DNA from: Ceratothoa steindachneri
Taxonomy: Eukaryota > Arthropoda > Malacostraca > Isopoda > Cymothoidae
Direction: 5' to 3'
NCBI GenBank assembly: GCA_963969495.1
Contig: OZ018323.1
Location: 82,903,332 to 82,967,331 of the forward strand
Length of the DNA stretch: 64,000 nucleotides
Shown here one piece after another: positions 44,573 through 57,200 of this stretch (position 1 is its first letter; each line of letters begins with the position of its first letter). The translations under genes were made by a program, and so were the position numbers. The notes beneath the pieces are model-generated. The model had not been told where the DNA came from, did not search any database, and saw only the letters and a program-made list of their open reading frames with translations.

Positions 44573-46836
44573 CTGAAAAAAGAAACAATAATGTCAATAT
44601 TTTGCACAATAACACTTATTACTATCTTACTACTATGTACTGTGAAGTATTTGATTTCTATAAGCACCCTCTCTCTCCGTCCGGAGGGTAGTTTTCGGGG
44701 AAACGAGAAAATAAAAATTACAGAATAACTATAGCATTTAGGTAAAAATGGATTATATATTTGAAATCAGCATGAAAAAACGAATTAAAATTGGCAGATA
44801 AATCTAAGTCACCAGAAAATGTGATTAAAATTGTTCCCCTGTGTAATCTATCGTCTGTTGCTCCGCCATTAGGTGCATCTCTTAAGGTTTTTTCTTATGG
44901 ACTTAAGACTAAAGGTGTATAAACTATAAAAGCTGCTTTGTTTTATATACCTAACCAACCGGAAGTCAGGTAAATATTATGAATTTTTAATTTACATCAC
45001 AAACTATACCTTGGGATTTGATATAGGTCACAAGCTATACCAGAAACATGCATATAGATCACATACTAGAGCAGCATCAACGGTTCCTCCCCTCTGGTTT
45101 GGTCCTGCTCATATAACTAAATGCGCCGCTCTGGCAAGTAATCAACTTCAGCATCCCACAATTCAAGCAAACATCCTTCGTTCTTGTGTGCATAGAACAT
45201 CTATCATTATGAAAGAGGATAACATTGAGAATCATTTGGAAGATTAGGTGAACTTCATAGAAGGGAGCGGACAACTAAGTTATTGTTACGATCAATGAAC
45301 AAATTATAAAAAAATTACGCGGCCGACCGAATATCACAAACTGACCACAATATTTAACATATGGCAACCAAGAAGGAAATAGTCCGGGTTGCGAGTTTAA
45401 TCCCTGAGTTTCCTTAATCTTATAAATGGTTAATCGTTAATCTTATAAATGGTGGCACATCTCACGTGAGCATTATACTCCACTTGTCAGAAACTACCCA
45501 GGTTTTATGATCTTGGCGCCATCTTTTTCGCATGTTGGAACAAATACTTATATTAGTGATTGAAAGTTTATGAATTGATGAGTTTATTTGGTGTAGTTGT
45601 AGAGTTTGGTGTGAATTTTTTTTTAAATATCATTTTACTCTGACTTCTATGCAAATTTCGTCGGTATTCCGTCTCTCATTCAATCTTTCCTTCCGGTTAC
45701 GATTCTTCCTCTCAATTCAATAGATTTGCCATTCTGTGTTTAAAATTTTAGCCATATTTGTTTTAAATAAAAAATGAAAGCAAATGGCATCTTCTGCCGA
45801 AAGTTTATAAAGAAAGAGCTGTAAAAAAGATGGTGAAGGTAGAGAAAATGAAGACATGAGGAAAATAGCCGTAGACCATCAGGCATGTATTGAGACCCTG
45901 AGTCCAAACTGCGGGTGTTGGGGCTAGGAGGGCTCACAATCATCGAGCTATCAGCCTCAGCAAGATCTTTCATGTTACTCCTTACCTACCTTCGAGGTTG
46001 ACTTGTGAATAAAGGTTCGATGTTAGGGAAATGGGCATAGGCAGAATAGTAAAGAAAGATAAAACTATTTGAAGCAAAAGCGGCTAAAATTTAGGGCACG
46101 CAACTCTTTTCAACCTTCACCACTTATGCAATAATGGCTGTTTACCTTGCGAGGTTTATTTTTACACTAAACCCATTCATTCGATTCATGTATGTCGAGG
46201 TGAGTTGGTAATCTCATCATAAGAAAAGAGAAGTCAACAATTATTAATGAGAAAATGTTAATTCATTAATCTGTTGTTGTATTACAATATTTTACCTTGT
46301 TACAACAAGCAAAGTCTCTTGTGCCTATTTTCCCCATAATTGCTGCTATATATTTCAATATAAATTACATAAAATATAAAAGTCATCATTTGGGCTTCCC
46401 AACTCGAGATCACAAAATCCGAAAGAGATTTCTCCTTTAGGATGACGTCATCACACGGAAAGCTTGGCGTATGGGTGGCATATGGCTAGCGAAATCTTCT
46501 ATTCTCTTTCTTCCATCTTGGCCATACAACACAATAGATGGCGGTAACAAATGCCCCCATGGAAAGGGGTTCGAGGAAGAGCTATAAAATTCGGAAGAGT
46601 AGTTAGATAGAACAGGAATAATGTGGATGACAAACTCCTGACCCATTGCAAGGCCATTTAACTCAGCCAGGAATTAGATGTGTCTTTCACGCTAAGCTTC
46701 TCTGCCCATTGATGTGGTCACAGTGCGCAACACAGAGCTTAGAAGTGGTATTTTATTTCCTACCAGATGAAATAATTAGAGTGGTAGTAATAAGACAAAT
46801 GTTTCAATTTCAATCTGTGATATTTCGGAAAGTTGA
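44573..46836. other. no gene recognised
   Basis: Contains the possible intron side of the preceding pseudogene (44573-44700), a three-unit ~31-bp repeat with TCACAAACTATACC / TCACAAGCTATACC / TCACATACTAGAGC (44997-45072), and otherwise unassigned sequence with short open frames lacking motifs. Confidence 0.45.
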
Positions 46837-47793
46837 ATTCTGCGCCTTCCTTCTTCTTTCCCGTGGCTGATTCTGCGCCTTCCTTCTTCTTTCCCGTGGC
46901 TGATTCTGCGCCTTCCTTCTTCTTTCCCGTGGCTGATTCTGCGCCTTCCTTCTTCTTTCCCGTGGCTGATTCTGCGCCTTCCTTCTTCTTTCCCGTGGCT
47001 GATTCTGCGCCTTCCTTCTTCTTTCCCGTGGCTGATTCTGCGCCTTCCTTCTTCTTTCCCGTGGCTGATTCTGCGCCTTCCTTCTTCTTTCCCGTGGCTG
47101 ATTCTGCGCCTTCCTTCTTCTTTCCCGTGGCTGATTCTGCGCCTTCCTTCTTCTTTCCCGTGGCTGATTCTGCGCCTTCCTTCTTCTTTCCCGTGGCTGA
47201 TTCTGCGCCTTCCTTCTTCTTTCCCGTGGCTGATTCTGCGCCTTCCTTCTTCTTTCCCGTGGCTGATTCTGCGCCTTCCTTCTTCTTTCCCGTGGCTGAT
47301 TCTGCGCCTTCCTTCTTCTTTCCCGTGGCTGATTCTGCGCCTTCCTTCTTCTTTCCCGTGGCTGATTCTGCGCCTTCCTTCTTCTTTCCCGTGGCTGATT
47401 CTGCGCCTTCCTTCTTCTTTCCCGTGGCTGATTCTGCGCCTTCCTTCTTCTTTCCCGTGGCTGATTCTGCGCCTTCCTTCTTCTTTCCCGTGGCTGATTC
47501 TGCGCCTTCCTTCTTCTTTCCCGTGGCTGATTCTGCGCCTTCCTTCTTCTTTCCCGTGGCTGATTCTGCGCCTTCCTTCTTCTTTCCCGTGGCTGATTCT
47601 GCGCCTTCCTTCTTCTTTCCCGTGGCTGATTCTGCGCCTTCCTTCTTCTTTCCCGTGGCTGATTCTGCGCCTTCCTTCTTCTTTCCCGTGGCTGATTCTG
47701 CGCCTTCCTTCTTCTTTCCCGTGGCTGATTCTGCGCCTTCCTTCTTCTTTCCCGTGGCTGATTCTGCGCCTTCCTTCTTCTTTCCCGTGGCTG
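46837..47793. repeat. 33-bp minisatellite, exactly 29 units
   Basis: 957 bp = 29 x 33. The unit starts ATTCTGCGCCTTCCTTC and ends CCCGTGGCTG. I see no unit that differs from another. Since 33 is a multiple of three and the unit has no stop in several frames, both strands are open: plus gives ADSAPSFFFPV repeated, minus QPRERRRKAQN repeated. These frames start in unique flanks but have no promoter, domain or conserved context, so I do not call a gene; a low-complexity secreted or basic protein cannot be excluded. Confidence 0.97.
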
Positions 47794-48389
47794 ATAAATC
47801 AAAAACGTCTCATGTGGATTTACTTTTCCTTCCTTTGCTTCTTCGATGCCAAATTTATCGGTCTATGGCAATGTGGAGATTTTGAAAAGAGGAAATATTA
47901 TAGAAAACTCAATAATGAAATATTTCAAAATTTCATGTCTCATTAAATTTTCAATACTTCAATTTTCGCATTTTGAACTTCAGATTCAATTACTATTGAT
48001 TGTATAGTGGGTAATACTTTTCCACAAGGAAGTTAACTTACACTTAGAAGTTAGTTATATATACATTGTATGTTAGAAGCAAAATGATTTTATTATTAGG
48101 TACCACTAATACAAAATGTTAAGATTTAGAAGCAAAGCCATAATTTATCTCGTAAAGACTCCAAATTAGACTTGAAAAATTCCCTAAATCCCTGTGATTA
48201 TTTCGCCATTTTGGATATAAAATTAATCTCTTAATTTAATAATGGTAAAATAAGCTTTCTTCTTAAATTTAACTACCAACTTCACACACTAATCTTTTAA
48301 CTTTCCTGCACTATTTACTGTTACTACTCGTGCCTACTAATTCCCATTTCCCCAAATTCTTTTTTACCTCTAATTAGATTTTGGTTTTG
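47794..48389. other. no gene recognised
   Basis: AT-rich flank of the minisatellite; nothing coding. Confidence 0.45.
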
Positions 48390-49150
48390 TACGAGGGGCG
48401 GTCAATAGGTTTTGCAATTCGGATATAAGGAAACGAGATATGAGGAAAAGTGTTTTATTATTTTTCAATATAACTACCCTCGACTTCAATGCACTTGCGC
48501 CACTTGTCCCTGAGGCTTCGAATTCCCGACAACCAGAAATCTCCCGACTGCTGTTCAATCCACTCCTGGACGGCGAGCTGGACATCTTCATCGCCCCCAA
48601 ACTGGCTTCCACGCAGTGCAGCCTTGAGCTGGCGGAATAAAAAGTAGTCGCTAGGGGCCAGATCTGGACTGTAGGGGGGATGGTTGAGCTCCTCGAATCC
48701 ACACTCGTGCAGGGCAGCTTGTGCAACCCTGGCCTTGTGGACAGGGGCATTGTTGTGGAGGAGCAGGACACCGCATGTCAACTTTCCGCGCCGCTTCTGA
48801 CGGATGCACTTCTTCAACCAAGCCAATTCCTAGACGTAATATAGGCCTGTGATGGTCCTTCCACGAGGCGCATAGTCCACCATTCACACTCCCTCAGAAT
48901 GCCAGAAGATGGTGGCCATGATCTTCCTGGCTGAGGGTTGGGTCCGGAACTTGCTGGGGGTCGGAGAGCCCCTGTGCTTCCAGGCCATGCTTTCGAGCTT
49001 GGTTTCGGGATCCCAGTAATGGACTCACGTTTCATCACCTGTCAATATGCGTGTCTCGAATCCCGCCAGGTCTTGGTTGTACAGGAGGAGCAGCACCTCC
49101 GAACTTTGACGACGTTGAAGTCGATCATAGGGCGTGAGATTTCGTGAGGA
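48390..49150 (-). pseudogene. mariner element C, 5'-truncated
   Basis: Minus strand, with one terminal repeat at the low-coordinate end (TA then CGAGGGGCGGTCAATAGGTT). Transposase blocks in order: LTPYDRLQRRQSSEVLLLLYNQD, ETRILTGDET-stop-VHYWDPETK (first catalytic Asp; Trp changed to stop), ESMAWKHRGSPTPSK region, RGKLTCGVLLLHNNAPVHKA (second Asp replaced by Asn, HNNAP for HDNAP), HPPYSPDLAPSDYFLFRQLK (third Asp present), ending SYIEK near 48461. The N-terminal DNA-binding half is missing. A different mariner lineage from elements A and B. Confidence 0.9.
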
Positions 49151-50214
49151 ACTCATTGGGCATCTATTCAACCGATATCTGCCCATTCATTCGCTCGGAA
49201 GCGTGTGTGTTAAAATTTAAATTCTTGTGTTAATATTAAAATTCGTGTGTTAATATTCAAATTCGTGCATCTCAGGTAAAGATGCACATGCATAAAACAC
49301 ACACAAAACAATGCATACATAAACGTATTCAAAAGGATATGTATGTGAGAGCCAGTCTTGACCGCTTGAGTACCCTGGTCTTTACTTAAGCTATTCTTTT
49401 TATGTATTACCTTCGACTTTTTCACTTGTCTAACCTCGACACTTTATCAACCTCCTAAAAAATAATCTGGCAGAAATACCCACGTTGGTTTTTACTTAAT
49501 AAATTGAAATAAAAGAGAAAATAAGCAGTCATGAACATCCGGCCAGAAATAGAGACCAGGAAGGAAATTTTTATTTGATAAATTATAAGATTAAAATAGC
49601 CTTAAAAAGATGAACGAGAGCGCTAAAATTGCTCGCACTCATGCTCACTTAAATCACCCATTCATAATTTTCTTTCGCATCCGCTTTCAACCACAACACT
49701 CTGAATTAATTTTTCTTTTTACTTTTCATTTAGCGAAGTGAATTAAATGAAGAAAAACGTGAAAATTTGAGAAGACGCCATTAACAATACAACAGATTTT
49801 AATTATTTTTTACTGATCTAATGAAATGTAACGTTTTGAGGGGGAGTAAAAAGATTTCCAATTTAGGGAGGGGGGGATTTTTGGTATTGAAGTTTTATGG
49901 GGGGGGGTCATTTCCGGGAATGAATTAAAATATAATAAATTGTCAAAATATTAATGTGACTAAAAAAGGCGTTTTATGGTTGATTAAAGGGATTTGATAT
50001 AAGAAGGAAGTAGGTGGGAGGGAGAGGAGTCAGTGAAGGTTAAATGTGCGAGGGGTGATAAAATATTTGCTCGAAGAAAATGGAGGAAGATGAAAGCAAT
50101 GCCAAGCAATTTAAGATTTCTAAATGGATATTAGGAAGGAGTGTTAAGCGGGCGTTCATTTAAGTTGATGTGCATGCAAACATTAGTGTGGGTAATATAA
50201 ATCCCACACACAAT
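49151..50214. other. no gene recognised
   Basis: Includes a direct AAATTCGTGTGTTAATATT repeat (49215-49265) and G-runs at 49845-49915. No coding motif. Confidence 0.45.
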
Positions 50215-53200
50215 GTCTTTTTTCAAATATGGCGACCAACCCTGTGCACAGTACTCCATTGGGGTCTTATTAAGGCATTATACGTATTCAAGATTATTGT
50301 TTAATTTTTGTAGCTAAATTGTCTTTTAATATATGCGAATATCTTTAAAGCTTTCTTCTCCACTTCTACACATTGAGGAGAAAATTTGAGATCACTGGTT
50401 ACGTAAATGCCTAGATCTTTTTTTCTTTTTCTGTGCATGTCATTATTCTATCAAATATCTTGTATTCAGCTTTGGGAATTTTATTGCCTATGTGCATTAT
50501 TTTGCATTTATCAAAGTTCAAAGGCAAATCTCATCTTACAGACCAGCGCGCAATTTGATCAATATCTTCCTGAAAGTCTTTGATGTCATCTTCACTAATT
50601 ATACCTTTACTCAATTTACATTCATCAGCAAATTTTGAATTTTTTTATACCAATCCGATGTCAATATCGTTTACATATATAATGAAGACTAATATTTCCA
50701 ACACTGGACCAGTTCTCGATCCAATTTGTATCTTCTCCGATTATTCCTAATGATCTAATTTTTGCCATTAACTTTGCGTGTGGTACTATATTAAATGCCT
50801 TCTGAAAATCTAAATACAAAATGTTAACTGACTTTTATGTGTCATAAATTGAATTTATGTGGTGAAAAGTTTCCAAGAGATTAGTCAGATACGATCTTTC
50901 CTTTCTGAAACCATGTTGAGAGTCATGTTCAGCTATTTTTCTGCGATAAGGGGCTCGAACATTTTTCCCACCACCGACGTTAAATTTATAGGGTGGTAAT
51001 TGCTGACGGACTCTTTGTATCCTTTCTTAAATATTGACGTTATATTAGCCAATTTCCATCTTCTGCGACACATCCTTTTTCGAGAGAAAGATTACAAATT
51101 TGTGTTATATGTTCGGATATGGAATCTTTAACTTCTTTTATGACCCTTGGAAAGATCATGTCTGCACCAGGCGATTTAAATTTATTAATTTTGTTGATGA
51201 GTCTCTTAACATCATTAACTGAACACCCTATTGATTTTAGAGGATTATTGCCAGTATACCTGCGGTTAGGTGTTAGAATAACGTTGGATTCATCTTTGGT
51301 AAATACCGTTGCAAAGTATTCGTTTAAAACATTTGCTATTTTTACATCGGTGTATTGCAAAACGCCATTCTTGTCTTTGATGTGCCCTATACTGTAGAAG
51401 AATGAGGTCAAATGGTGGCCACGTGCCTTTCTGTACCCACGTGGATCCTGAGATCACCGCATGGAGCTGAAAAAGCATGGCTGATCCTTGGCAAGGAGGC
51501 GGCCGACGTTATCAGACGCCCCAGCTGTATTTGCCTAGGGACCGATGTCACCATCCCCCACGGTCATCTCTCCGCTAGCCTTCTGGCTTTCCGCTCGAAG
51601 ATTGAAATCCGTTGGACATTTCAAACGAACGTTATCACGATTCTCCCTTGCCCCGAAGGAGTCGCCGACTTTTCCCCAAATTCGCGCGCGCGTCTGGAAC
51701 CACTTCACCAAGCGCCTATATAACGCTTCGATTGAGGTTAGAGAGCAGCACTGTTAGACTTCCACCTAGTTCGGCGAACAAGCTAAAGGACGCTCTCCCA
51801 CTTCCACCTCCCAGCGGCGATTTCGATTCAAGTTGAAGGCTAAATCGATCCGTGAACTCTGCCTTAATCAATCGGTAAGCTTCGACATCAGTGAACTCTG
51901 CCATAGCCAATCGGCAAGGACTGACAAGGATTCCAAACTCCAAAGGCGCCAAGTGTTCCCTCATCTGAAGCGAAAGGTAAACCGACTTCTTCCATTGCAT
52001 TTATCGTACCCCAGCTCGCCCCTTTTCGGCAATGAGCACCTAAGGTAATCGTAACCGTTGCCTCTTGCAGATTGATCTTTAATCTGGCTTACCTAATTGC
52101 TCCATTATTTGTGTAAACGCCCCAGTTTAAAATCCCCCTTTAAATCGAACAAACTGAATCTGACCTCTTTAATCATTTAATTAACCTACCTGATTGCGTG
52201 TGGGCCTTTAACCCCATCTGGGCGACCATTTCCCTTAAACCCAATTTCTATGTAAATAGAAATATCATTTTTGTTGCTAGTAAAGTTATATTTTCGTCAT
52301 TGTCTTTCTTTTTCAACCCCAGCGGATTCTAGCTACCTTTTAATCTTTGGCCAACTTGCACTCTGAAATATTTGTTTGAAAGGACCCCGCAAAGTTAATA
52401 ATAAACTATCCCCCCTGGACTCATAACAATTTTCCCTTCCACTATCGGTCTTCAACCTACTTCGGCCCCAGGCCCCAAAGTATCTACGTATATATAAATA
52501 TAGAGTCTGGCCATTCTACGAAATATACTAATTTTTTATTGTTTTCCTACTGTTTACTAATGCGAAGAATTCTTTGGGGTTTGTCTTACAGTTTAAGGCC
52601 ACTCTAATCTCTTCATTTTGCTTGGCTCTTTTAATTTCCCTTTAACTTTTTTTCAGTTGGATATATTTTTCTTTGAGTAGCTTATAAGCTGTCTTTTTCT
52701 CTAATACCTTTCTCAATGTCTTTTGTTAACAATTTTGGTTATTTGACACTACCAACTTCTTATGATTTTGATGGAATGAAATCAGACTGTTTGTTCATCA
52801 GATTTCCTTTAAAATTTAGCCAGATTTCATTTATCTGACCAAAACATAGTTTATAATGACACCAGCTCTCTTTTAACCCCTCCAGTTAGCTCCTTAGAAG
52901 TCTAGCTTAGTAATGCTTAATTTTCTTTTGATGCATGGTACATTGATATTAAAATAGATTACATTGTAAGCACTATTACCAAACATATCTCTTACGCTTA
53001 GGTTTGAAATAAAATTATCGTCGCTAGTTAAAACTATATCTAAGATATTAAGACCTCTTGTGGCATCGTTCACCCACTGGGTTGGTAAATTATTGTCAAT
53101 AAAATTAATTAATCTGTACCCTTCCGCGCCAAAGGTTTTTCCTAGACCAGTCTACTCCTCCGCAGTTGAAATCGCTAATAATTAAAGATAATTTGTTATT

Positions 53201-53800
53201 TATCTCATTTGTTAAACAGTCGTAGAATCTTTGATCTAAGTCTGCTGTTTGATAGGAGCTTCTGTATCCTTAGTATACATACAGACTTCTTTCAAGATTT
53301 AACTTGACTCCTATAAGTTCGAAGTCTGAGCATACATTACAGTCTGTTGGATAGAGATTATTTCGTACGTATAAAATCACGCCTCCACCCTACGTTTCTA
53401 CTCTGTCTTTATGGAACATTTTATAACCTTCTAATTGAAATTCACCACTGAAATCTCTTGAGTGACAATAAATCCAGATTTCTGTAATGCCTATTATATC
53501 ATATGTTTCTATTGCTACAAACGCTTTAAGCTCTATTAATTTATTCCTAATAGAGCTGGCATTAAACAAAGCAGCCTTTAAATATTTGACCCGTTTACTT
53601 GTGCTTCTAGGGTTGAATCGTTTCCCGAGGTCGGAAGTGAAGTAATATCGCAACGCTTTTTTTCGAGAGTATTATATAAACTCAAGTTAATTAAACCCCC
53701 ATATTTTTTTTTACCCTTTGTGCTAAGATGGGTTACGTCATGAGCGAAACATTCTTTATTGTTAATGAAGCCCATCCAAAAGTCGACGAAGTCAACATTA
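50215..53800 (-). mobile_element. old CR1-like LINE, interrupted by a solo LTR
   Basis: Minus strand. Endonuclease: LKAALFNASSIRNKLIELKAF, YDIIGITEIWI, FQLEGYKMFHKDRVET (53653-53390), then IISDFNCGGVDWSRKTFG and TQWVNDATRGLNILDIVLTSDD (~53200-53040). Linker NPKEFFALVNSRKTIKN (~52590-52535), interruption, SIGHIKDKNGVLQYTDVKIANVLNEYFATVF (51395-51290), PGADMIFPRVIKEVKDSI, then RT with VLEILVFIIYVNDIDIG, NSKFADECKLSKG (FADD changed to FADE), DKCKIMHIGNK. It stops near 50215 in the LVRPHLEYC block, so the 3' end is lost. Many stops: older than the other CR1 copies. Confidence 0.88.
51393..52523 (+). mobile_element. solo LTR (1,131 bp) inside the old LINE
   Basis: Starts TGTAGAAGAATG and ends CATTCTACGAAA, flanked by TATAC on both sides (51388-51392 and 52524-52528). 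Removing it with one TATAC restores the LINE linker (VNSRKTIKN...SIGHIKD). GC-richer than the host LINE. A TATA box CCTATATAACGC at 51715-51726 and AATAAA at 52400-52405 are in the right order for an LTR on the plus strand. Its 3' edge (CATTCTACGA) resembles the edge of the Gypsy LTR at 5490 read on the minus strand (CATTCTACGACA), so it may be a distant relative. Terminal AA in place of CA is probably a point change. Confidence 0.78.
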
Positions 53801-54249
53801 TCTCATTTACATATCCTTCGCAGGCGTTCATTTATTCCAATTGCCCTACTTATTATTTCATTTTTCTCATTTATTCATGGTAATATGCCGACAATTTTTC
53901 CATGATCCGTTTTTTATTTGATTTTCGCAACCATTTAGGTATAGTCATTGATCAATTTTTCTGGTCCAGAAAAGTTTTAACCACAGAAAAGTTTTTACCA
54001 CGGGATTTTCTTTTAATCTTCAGGTTTAAATTGCCGATCTCTTCAGAGAGAGAGTGAGAGAGAGAGAGACAAACAGAGAAAGTGTATGTGTGTCACAAAG
54101 AGTCAGAAGGAAAAGTTGTACCTCAAAAGACATTGCTGTTCATACCGTGGAAGTTCATACCATAGCACAGGCGAAGGCTCTTCCCTCCCACCTTTCGCAC
54201 CCGCTTTTGCGGGCACAGACACCCAATTGTGATGAGAATAAGGATAATA
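53801..54249. other. no gene recognised
   Basis: AT-rich, with a short GA run at 54044-54070. Confidence 0.45.
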
Positions 54250-57200
54250 ATCAGGAAATTTTAATAATATAGCTGAAACCTATTTTACTTGTTTCTATAA
54301 TCTACGTTCTTTACATATTCATGGATTACATCATTCAGTCTAGATTTGACTTGTTCAATAGATGAACTATTCATCCAATAAATATAAAGATCGCTGACCT
54401 AAAGACGAATAAGTCCCCTGGACCGGACGAGTTTCTACCTAAAGTGTTGAAGGAGGTGTGCGATGAAGTATCACGACATCTGTGCACTATCTTTAACATG
54501 TCAATCCGGACCAAATGCGTTCCTAGAGACTGGCGTGAAATGGAGGTGACTCCTATCTTCAAGAAAGGAGACCGTAACCAACCGTCGAACTACCGACCTA
54601 TTAGTCTGACTTCGATAGTCGGTAAACTCATGGAAAGCATCATGGTGGACAAAGTGACGTCGTATTTAGAGTCAAACCTGCTACTGAGGAGTTCCCAGCA
54701 CGGCTTCCGAAGGCAACGGTCATGCGTGACGAACCTTGTGGAATTCTTCCACTTTGTTTTCAGTGAGCACGATCGGGACAAGGCGGTGGATGTGGTCTAC
54801 CTAGACTTTCAGAAAGCCTTTGATGAGGTACCACACCGCCGCCTTCTCCGGAAAGTGCGAGCGCTTGGCATAGACGGAAAGGTAGCCGGCTGGATTGAGA
54901 ACTGGCTAAGTGGCAGACGACAACGGGTGGTGGTAAATGGACAGTATTCTGAGTGAGTGCCCGTTACTAGCGGGGTGCCTCAAGGTTCTGCCCTGGGACC
55001 ACTACTATTCATCATCTACGTCAACGACATGGACGGTGACATGGTTGCCAAGATTTCCAAATTTGCCGACGATGCCAAGCTTGGTATGAACGTTGCAAAG
55101 GATGGAAATACTGCCCGCCTGCAGGAAGATCTTGGGAAGATTGGGGAGTGGTCGGACACGTGGCAAATGCCTTTTAACGTGAACAAATGCAAAGTAATGC
55201 ATATCGGCCACAGAAACCTCCAATCTCAGTGTATCCTTAAGGGCACTGCTATGGAATCCACCGACACTGAGAAGGACTTGGGTGTAACAATCACTAGTGA
55301 CCTCAAGTTCTCGAAACAGTGCATTGAGGCGGAGAAAAAGGCCCAAAGGATGCTAGGCTATATTAAGCGCAAGTTTGGTTATCGGAACCAGGAGATTGTA
55401 CTGTGCCTGTACAACTCACTTGTCCGACCACACCTGGAGTATGACGTACAATTTTGGAGTCCTTCATTGCGAAAGGACATCGCGAGATTGGAACGCGTAC
55501 AAGCTAGGGCAACCAAGCTGATTCCCTCTATCCGACATAAAAGTTATGAGAATAGACTAAGGGAGTTAGATCTGTTCTCGCTGGAAACCCGTAGACTGCG
55601 TGGTCAGCTCATCGAGGTCTTCAAAATACTTCGAGGGTTCGACAATGTTGACTACCGGGATATTTTCACACTGAGTGAGAACAGAACGCGCAATCACGGC
55701 TTCAAACTTGAACTGAAGCGTTACAACCGCAATCTGTGTGGAAATTTTTTTCACCTACAGTATCTGCGGTAAGTGGAACGCACTTCCAGTGGAAGTTGTC
55801 AACAGTGAATCTGTTGACCAGTTCAAGTCAAGACTAGATAAAGTCTTGAAAAACGGCCGTTCAGGGACTCAAAACAATTGAGCAGCCATGTGCCTGTTCG
55901 ATTGCTAGTCCAAAGGTACCCTCTTTGAATGTACCGTAAGGTCTCCTAGGGTACTTACTTTCCTTGTTACTCCTTGTTACCTTGACCGGGAGACGGTTCC
56001 ATGTAGCGAAAATCTTATACGAGAAGTAGTTCCCGCAAATAGTAGTCTGGAACGGGGGCAAATCTAGCTGTAACCATGGTTACGGGTCGGATTTGTGTTC
56101 AACGTGAACATCCTTCTGTAGTCCACGTTTTCGACATCCTTTAAAATCTTGAAGATCTCTTTTAGCTGGCCTTGTAATCGGTGGGTTTCCAAAGATAAAA
56201 GCCCTAATTTTTTAAGCCTACGCTGATAGCCTTTGCGCCTAAGTGAGGGAATTAGCTTGGTGGCCCTAGCCTGGACACGTTTCAGTCTATCTATGTCCTT
56301 ACGCACTGCAGGGGACCCGAATTGAACAGAGTATTCCAGGTGAGGTCTGACTAGACATTTGTACAATTTGAGCCCTTGTTAAGAAAGCGAAATTGCCTCT
56401 TTATGTAACCTAATAGTCTTTGTGCCTTTTTTTCTACATCGGCATACTGCTTGGAAAACTTTAGGTCGCTGCTGATTTGCACACCCAAGTCCTTTTCCAC
56501 GTCCGTCACCTCCGGAACTCGAGGATTGGCATAGCCAATGTGCATCACCTTGCACTTGTTAAGGTTAAATGGCATCTTCCAAGTCTCCGACCACTCACCT
56601 AACCTCTGAAGGCTGCTTTGTAGATTTTCCACTCCTTTGCGTGAGCTCACGCTGCCTCATAATTTTCTATCGTCCGCGAACTTGGATATCGAGCAAAGCA
56701 ACCCAAAGTCTATATCATTTATATAGATGATGAACAAGAGTGGACCTAGCACAGAACTCTGAGGTACCCCACTATTCACGGGGGCCCATTTCAAAGGCCA
56801 TCCCGTTCATGATCAGTCTTTGTCGCCTGCCTGACAACCAGTTCTCGATCCAGCTGGCCACCCTGCATGTAATGCCAGCCACGTGGACTTTGCACATCAA
56901 CTTGCGGTGTAGCACCTTATCAAAGGCATTTGGAAAGTTCAGGTACAAGATGTCCACAGCCCGACTACGATCGTACTCACCCAAAATACCGTGAAAGAAT
57001 TCTAATAGACTTGTGAGACTTGATCGGTTTCTGCGAAATCCATGTTGAGAATCCAGGATCAAGTTGTTTGTTTCTAGGTGCTTTACTATTTTTCTACTAT
57101 CATGCTCTCTAACATTTTACCCATAAGGGATGTCAAACTTATAGACCGGTAGGTATTCGGGTCTTCGCACGCTCTCTCCCTTCTTAAATATGGGGGTCAC

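Noticed and set aside
46810..47885. 330- and 350-codon proteins made of an 11-residue repeat
   Set aside because: Both arise from a stop-free 33-bp unit whose length is a multiple of three; no domain, signal peptide or gene context supports translation.
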